From: Methanosarcina thermophila TM-1 | GTDB lineage: Archaea; Halobacteriota; Methanosarcinia; Methanosarcinales; Methanosarcinaceae | Reading direction: 5' to 3' | NCBI RefSeq assembly: GCF_000969885.1 | Contig: NZ_CP009501.1 | Location: forward strand, 1,240,001 to 1,304,000 | Length of the DNA stretch: 64,000 bases | Notes under the pieces: model-generated | Seen by the model: only the letters and a program-made list of their open reading frames with translations | Told to the model about the DNA's origin: nothing | Databases searched by the model: none | Part shown: positions 61,670 through 64,000 of the stretch, piece after piece | How the letters are laid out: every line of letters starts with the position of its first letter | How positions within the stretch are numbered: the first letter of the stretch is position 1 | Program-made: the position numbers and the translations under genes

Positions 61670-61902
61670 TTTTATGGAGGCAGATTTTCGTTTAAATGAG
61701 AGCTTTGCTCATTAAAGCGAGAAAATAAAAATTATAAATGTGTATCCCGGTAAATTTATTTAAGCATAACTATTTTGTTAACGAATTATAATTTGCCTGA
61801 TAGCCTGTTAAAGAACATCCCTGCCATAAGGTTGACGAAATGACTATCTCAATGCAAATGTATAAATATCTTAATATATGACATTACTTTGGGGGTAATA
61901 CC

Positions 61903-62202
61903 ATGGCGGAAACATTAAGACTATCACCAGTAATTAGTGTATTTCCTGACGACAAATACGAAAACCTCCTGATTGAAGTAATCCTTCCGGGAGTGGAAAA
62001 GAAAGACGTTTCTTTCAAGCTTACAACTGACAGCTTTTATGTGAGCAGTAAAAAAGAAGGAGTAACGTATCTGGACAGCTATCCAACCGACTGCCCTGTT
62101 GTCCCAGAAAAAGCGACAGCCAAGTACTCAAACGGTATACTTAAAGTTACAGTACCTTATCAAAAGCCTTTAGAGAAATTAGTTGATGTGAAAATCGAGT
62201 AA
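61903..62202 (+). CDS. Small Hsp20/CS-fold protein (paralogue of 52961)
   Basis: A 99-residue CS/alpha-crystallin-like protein: LLIEVILPGVEKKDVSFKL, FYVSSKK, then YPTDCPVVPEKATAKYSNGILKVTVPY. The CPVVPEKAxAxY segment and the short length match the gene at 52961, so the two form a subfamily distinct from the longer Hsp20 at 57293. GGGGGT precedes the ATG. A chaperone role is inferred. It lies divergent from the HsdR remnant. Confidence 0.85.
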   Translation: MAETLRLSPVISVFPDDKYENLLIEVILPGVEKKDVSFKLTTDSFYVSSKKEGVTYLDSYPTDCPVVPEKATAKYSNGILKVTVPYQKPLEKLVDVKIE

Positions 62203-62334
62203 AACAGCTGTCGCATAGCAAACTTCTTTAGAGGAAAGACAGTTAAGAAAAATCGGGAGTCCAAAACCGGCAAAATTTTAAAAACCGTCACTTTTCTCAG
62301 TTATAAAATTCCCGATTTTCACACTTTTTATAAC

Positions 62335-62405
62335 TTATCAGGAATAACCTTATTCGCTGTCTCATGTCGTTCTTGTCACGCTCGACGCAGGAGAGCGGCT
62401 ATTTC
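62335..62405 (-). repeat. Dispersed repeat copy D (inverse orientation to copy C)
   Basis: The reverse complement reads AGCCGCTCTCCTGCG, then AGCGTGACAAGAACGA and AATAAGGTTATTCC, matching copy C at 43465-43535. It lies between the small Hsp20-like gene and the GIY-YIG-like gene. Confidence 0.7.
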
Positions 62406-62457
62406 GAAATTTTAAGGAAATAACGAAAATAGCCACAAAAGAAAGATATTAGGTCTT

Positions 62458-63120
62458 TTACTCAATAAATCTGTTGATTCCAGCAGCGTTAGCTGTCAAA
62501 TTCTTGATCAACTGCATATCCTCATCAGACAAAGGCTCTTTATTTAATTCATTTACCAACCAGAGCCCACTCGTGTTTATTTTTTCTCTGGGGGAAAACA
62601 ACCCCAGCCAGCTAGGCGAAGGACTGCATTCCTTACATCGGGAAATTGTGGAGATAATTTTTGATTCAAGTTCAAGCCTTTTTTCCTTTTCTTCAACTTC
62701 AATCACAACAAAATTAAAATTTGCCTGTATATATTGGCTTACGTTCTTTTCTACTTCTTTCTGTTTCTCAACGTCAATCAAAACAGAATATTCTTCTTTT
62801 GCCCTCCTGCTGGTCAAATCTAATTCCCACTGATCCAGAAACGGATCTTTATCCCTGTTCAGTAAAGCTCTACCTATATTCTTCCTGAAAATGCTCCGAT
62901 CCTTATTTTCTTTAATGAAATGCTGCTTTAGCCGCGATCTTAACTGGTTTTTACCTGTATGAGTCCCTATTCGAACAATTCTGTCCGTGTTGTGGGCAGT
63001 TTCTCCTTTTTCAAATAAAATGTAAATTCCATTATGAAGAATCTTCTTATCATCAAATGGAAAATTCATCTTTTCCAGATTATTGAACCATCGATGCAGT
63101 TGTTTACAATTTTCACTCAT
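62458..63120 (-). CDS. GIY-YIG-like nuclease domain protein
   Basis: A 220-residue protein. Residues 30-85 fit a GIY-YIG endonuclease core: GIYILFEKGE, then DRIVRIGTHTG in place of YIG, then a basic helix LRSRLKQHF with the candidate catalytic Arg. Candidate catalytic Glu residues occur in the second half (ELESKIISTISRC). The C-terminal ~80 residues (CKECSPSPSWLGLFSPREKI, SGLWLVNELN) are not recognised. It overlaps the upstream DUF6884-like gene by eight bases, so both are translated from one message. It may cut or process nucleic acid; target unknown. Confidence 0.7.
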   Translation of the reverse strand: MSENCKQLHRWFNNLEKMNFPFDDKKILHNGIYILFEKGETAHNTDRIVRIGTHTGKNQLRSRLKQHFIKENKDRSIFRKNIGRALLNRDKDPFLDQWELDLTSRRAKEEYSVLIDVEKQKEVEKNVSQYIQANFNFVVIEVEEKEKRLELESKIISTISRCKECSPSPSWLGLFSPREKINTSGLWLVNELNKEPLSDEDMQLIKNLTANAAGINRFIE

Positions 63121-63517
63121 TTTGACATCTCATTTTAAGATAATGGAGCTGCTTTCCAATTCCTAGTCCTTTTAGAGGAATCTGGTAATTTGAAATATGA
63201 GGCAGTAAATATTTCCTGTATCTTTCGCCCGCAAGGAAAATAAATTCATCTTCTTTCAGATCGGCTTCCTTTTTGATCTGGTCTATTACGCGATCTGCCC
63301 ATTCCTTTGTTTCCTTAAAAGACATATTGGTCAAACATTTATCATAAGGCTCAATTTCCGCCTCCGAATCTACCAGACCGTATTTTGCAGAAAAAATGAA
63401 GATCTTGTCAGGGTTCAAAGATTCAGCGTAATCAAGGCTATATTTGAAAAGTGTACTGATATACAGATCTCTTGCCTTTGCTTTATATGGCAGTTTCTTT
63501 TTCACGCAAGATACCAA
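63113..63517 (-). CDS. DUF6884-like protein
   Basis: A 134-residue protein from TTG 63517, which has GAGATGGTGA seven bases upstream. It shows the pattern I associate with DUF6884 proteins: SCVKKKLPYKAKARDLYISTLF, KIFIFSAKYGLVDSEAEIEPYDKCL, then W in KETKEWADRVIDQI and FLAGERYRKYLLP. The conserved Cys, Arg-Asp and PYD suggest an enzyme active site. Some relatives resemble parts of 7-deazaguanine/archaeosine enzymes, but this link is weak. The overlap with the GIY-YIG-like gene suggests a common function. Confidence 0.65.
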   Translation of the reverse strand: MVSCVKKKLPYKAKARDLYISTLFKYSLDYAESLNPDKIFIFSAKYGLVDSEAEIEPYDKCLTNMSFKETKEWADRVIDQIKKEADLKEDEFIFLAGERYRKYLLPHISNYQIPLKGLGIGKQLHYLKMRCQNE

Positions 63518-64000
63518 ACAATCTTCACCATCTCAACATTCAACCCTGATTTTTCCTGACATGAGTTTTGGGAAAAGAGAGTCACGAATAGAACTAAAGT
63601 TTTGAGACTCTTCAAGATTAGATAATATTTTAGTCATTAAACTATAAATATTTTCAAAAGATTTGATAGCACTGGTTGGAGGTAAAATAGTTTAAATCGG
63701 TCTAAATGTTTTTGTTGAATCTAACTAAATGTTTTTGTTGTAATTGTATTAGAAACAGTATCATATGAATTTTGCTTCATATCTTGAATTAAATTCAGAA
63801 ATGTAAAGAATAAGAAAAAATCTCCATAATCAAACTTACTTTTCAATCCGTATCTTCCCTTAAAACAGATTTTACTAAGAATTTACTAAAAATAAACCAT
63901 GAATATGCTAAAAGTTTTACTAAGAACACGCTAAGAATTTTACTAAGAAAACGCTAAAAATTTACTAAAAATACCAGTTTTTAATCTTGGCGCCTTGCAG
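63518..64000. other. Gene-free AT-rich end of the window with repeats
   Basis: No gene is seen in the last 480 bases. AAATGTTTTTGTTG occurs twice (about 63705-63740). From about 63865 to 63975 a degenerate repeat of TTTTACTAAGAAMACGCTAA and shorter TTTACTAAAAAT units is iterated. Confidence 0.55.

Overview
The window is chromosomal DNA of a methanogenic archaeon, most likely a Methanosarcina species. The evidence is a split archaeal RNA polymerase operon (rpoH-rpoB2-rpoB1-rpoA1-rpoA2), aEF-2 and aEF-1alpha, a phosphotransacetylase/acetate kinase pair whose active-site numbering matches the Methanosarcina thermophila enzymes, an iron-sulfur flavoprotein, PGF-CTERM-type surface proteins, large NACHT-HEAT proteins, frequent TTG starts, and long AT-rich intergenic regions full of short tandem duplications. 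I assigned genus by recognition of proteins, not by a search.

Layout. 1-3443: two-component signalling (end of a PAS histidine kinase, a lone receiver, and a receiver-PAS-PAS-HisKA_2 kinase). 3769-5184: a DJ-1/PfpI protein, a dispersed repeat and tRNA-Lys. 5269-19375: the core information-processing operon (RNA polymerase H, B'', B', A', A''; L30e; NusA; S12; S7; EF-2; EF-1alpha; S10). 19604-27622: small redox and regulatory genes (DUF4139 exported protein, AhpD-like protein, broken TrmB-type regulator, SnoaL-like protein, hemerythrin-like protein, ferredoxin-like protein, CGGC and cupin proteins, a siroheme/4Fe-4S protein divergent from an HxlR regulator). 28010-30592: ADP-forming acyl-CoA synthetase alpha subunit and an amino-acid dehydrogenase. 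31021-32323: a decayed zone with a frameshifted methyltransferase and a fragment of a MATE transporter. 32601-41216: two related surface proteins, an exported rhodanese, a Kup potassium transporter, a complete MATE transporter with MarR and shortened TrmB regulators, and a cupin. 41235-47012: two paralogous NACHT-HEAT ATPases. 47283-52800: RidA, iron-sulfur flavoprotein, pta-ackA, the ATP-grasp beta subunit of acyl-CoA synthetase and a ferredoxin lacking one cluster cysteine. 52961-57778: a small Hsp20-like protein, family-4 uracil-DNA glycosylase, phosphoglycerate kinase, AMMECR1 protein and Hsp20. 58408-63517: an orphan, frameshifted type I restriction HsdR, another small Hsp20-like protein, and an overlapping GIY-YIG-like/DUF6884-like gene pair.

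How the genes work together. The polymerase, ribosomal and elongation-factor genes form one expression block. Pta and Ack interconvert acetate and acetyl-CoA through acetyl phosphate; the iron-sulfur flavoprotein beside them and the split ADP-forming acyl-CoA synthetase belong to the same acetate/energy metabolism. The most system-like accessory material is the NACHT-HEAT pair and the GIY-YIG/DUF6884 pair next to the restriction remnant; both are candidates for defence functions by inference only. Several frameshifts (HsdR twice, methyltransferase once) lie in homopolymer runs, so either gene decay or sequencing error could explain them.
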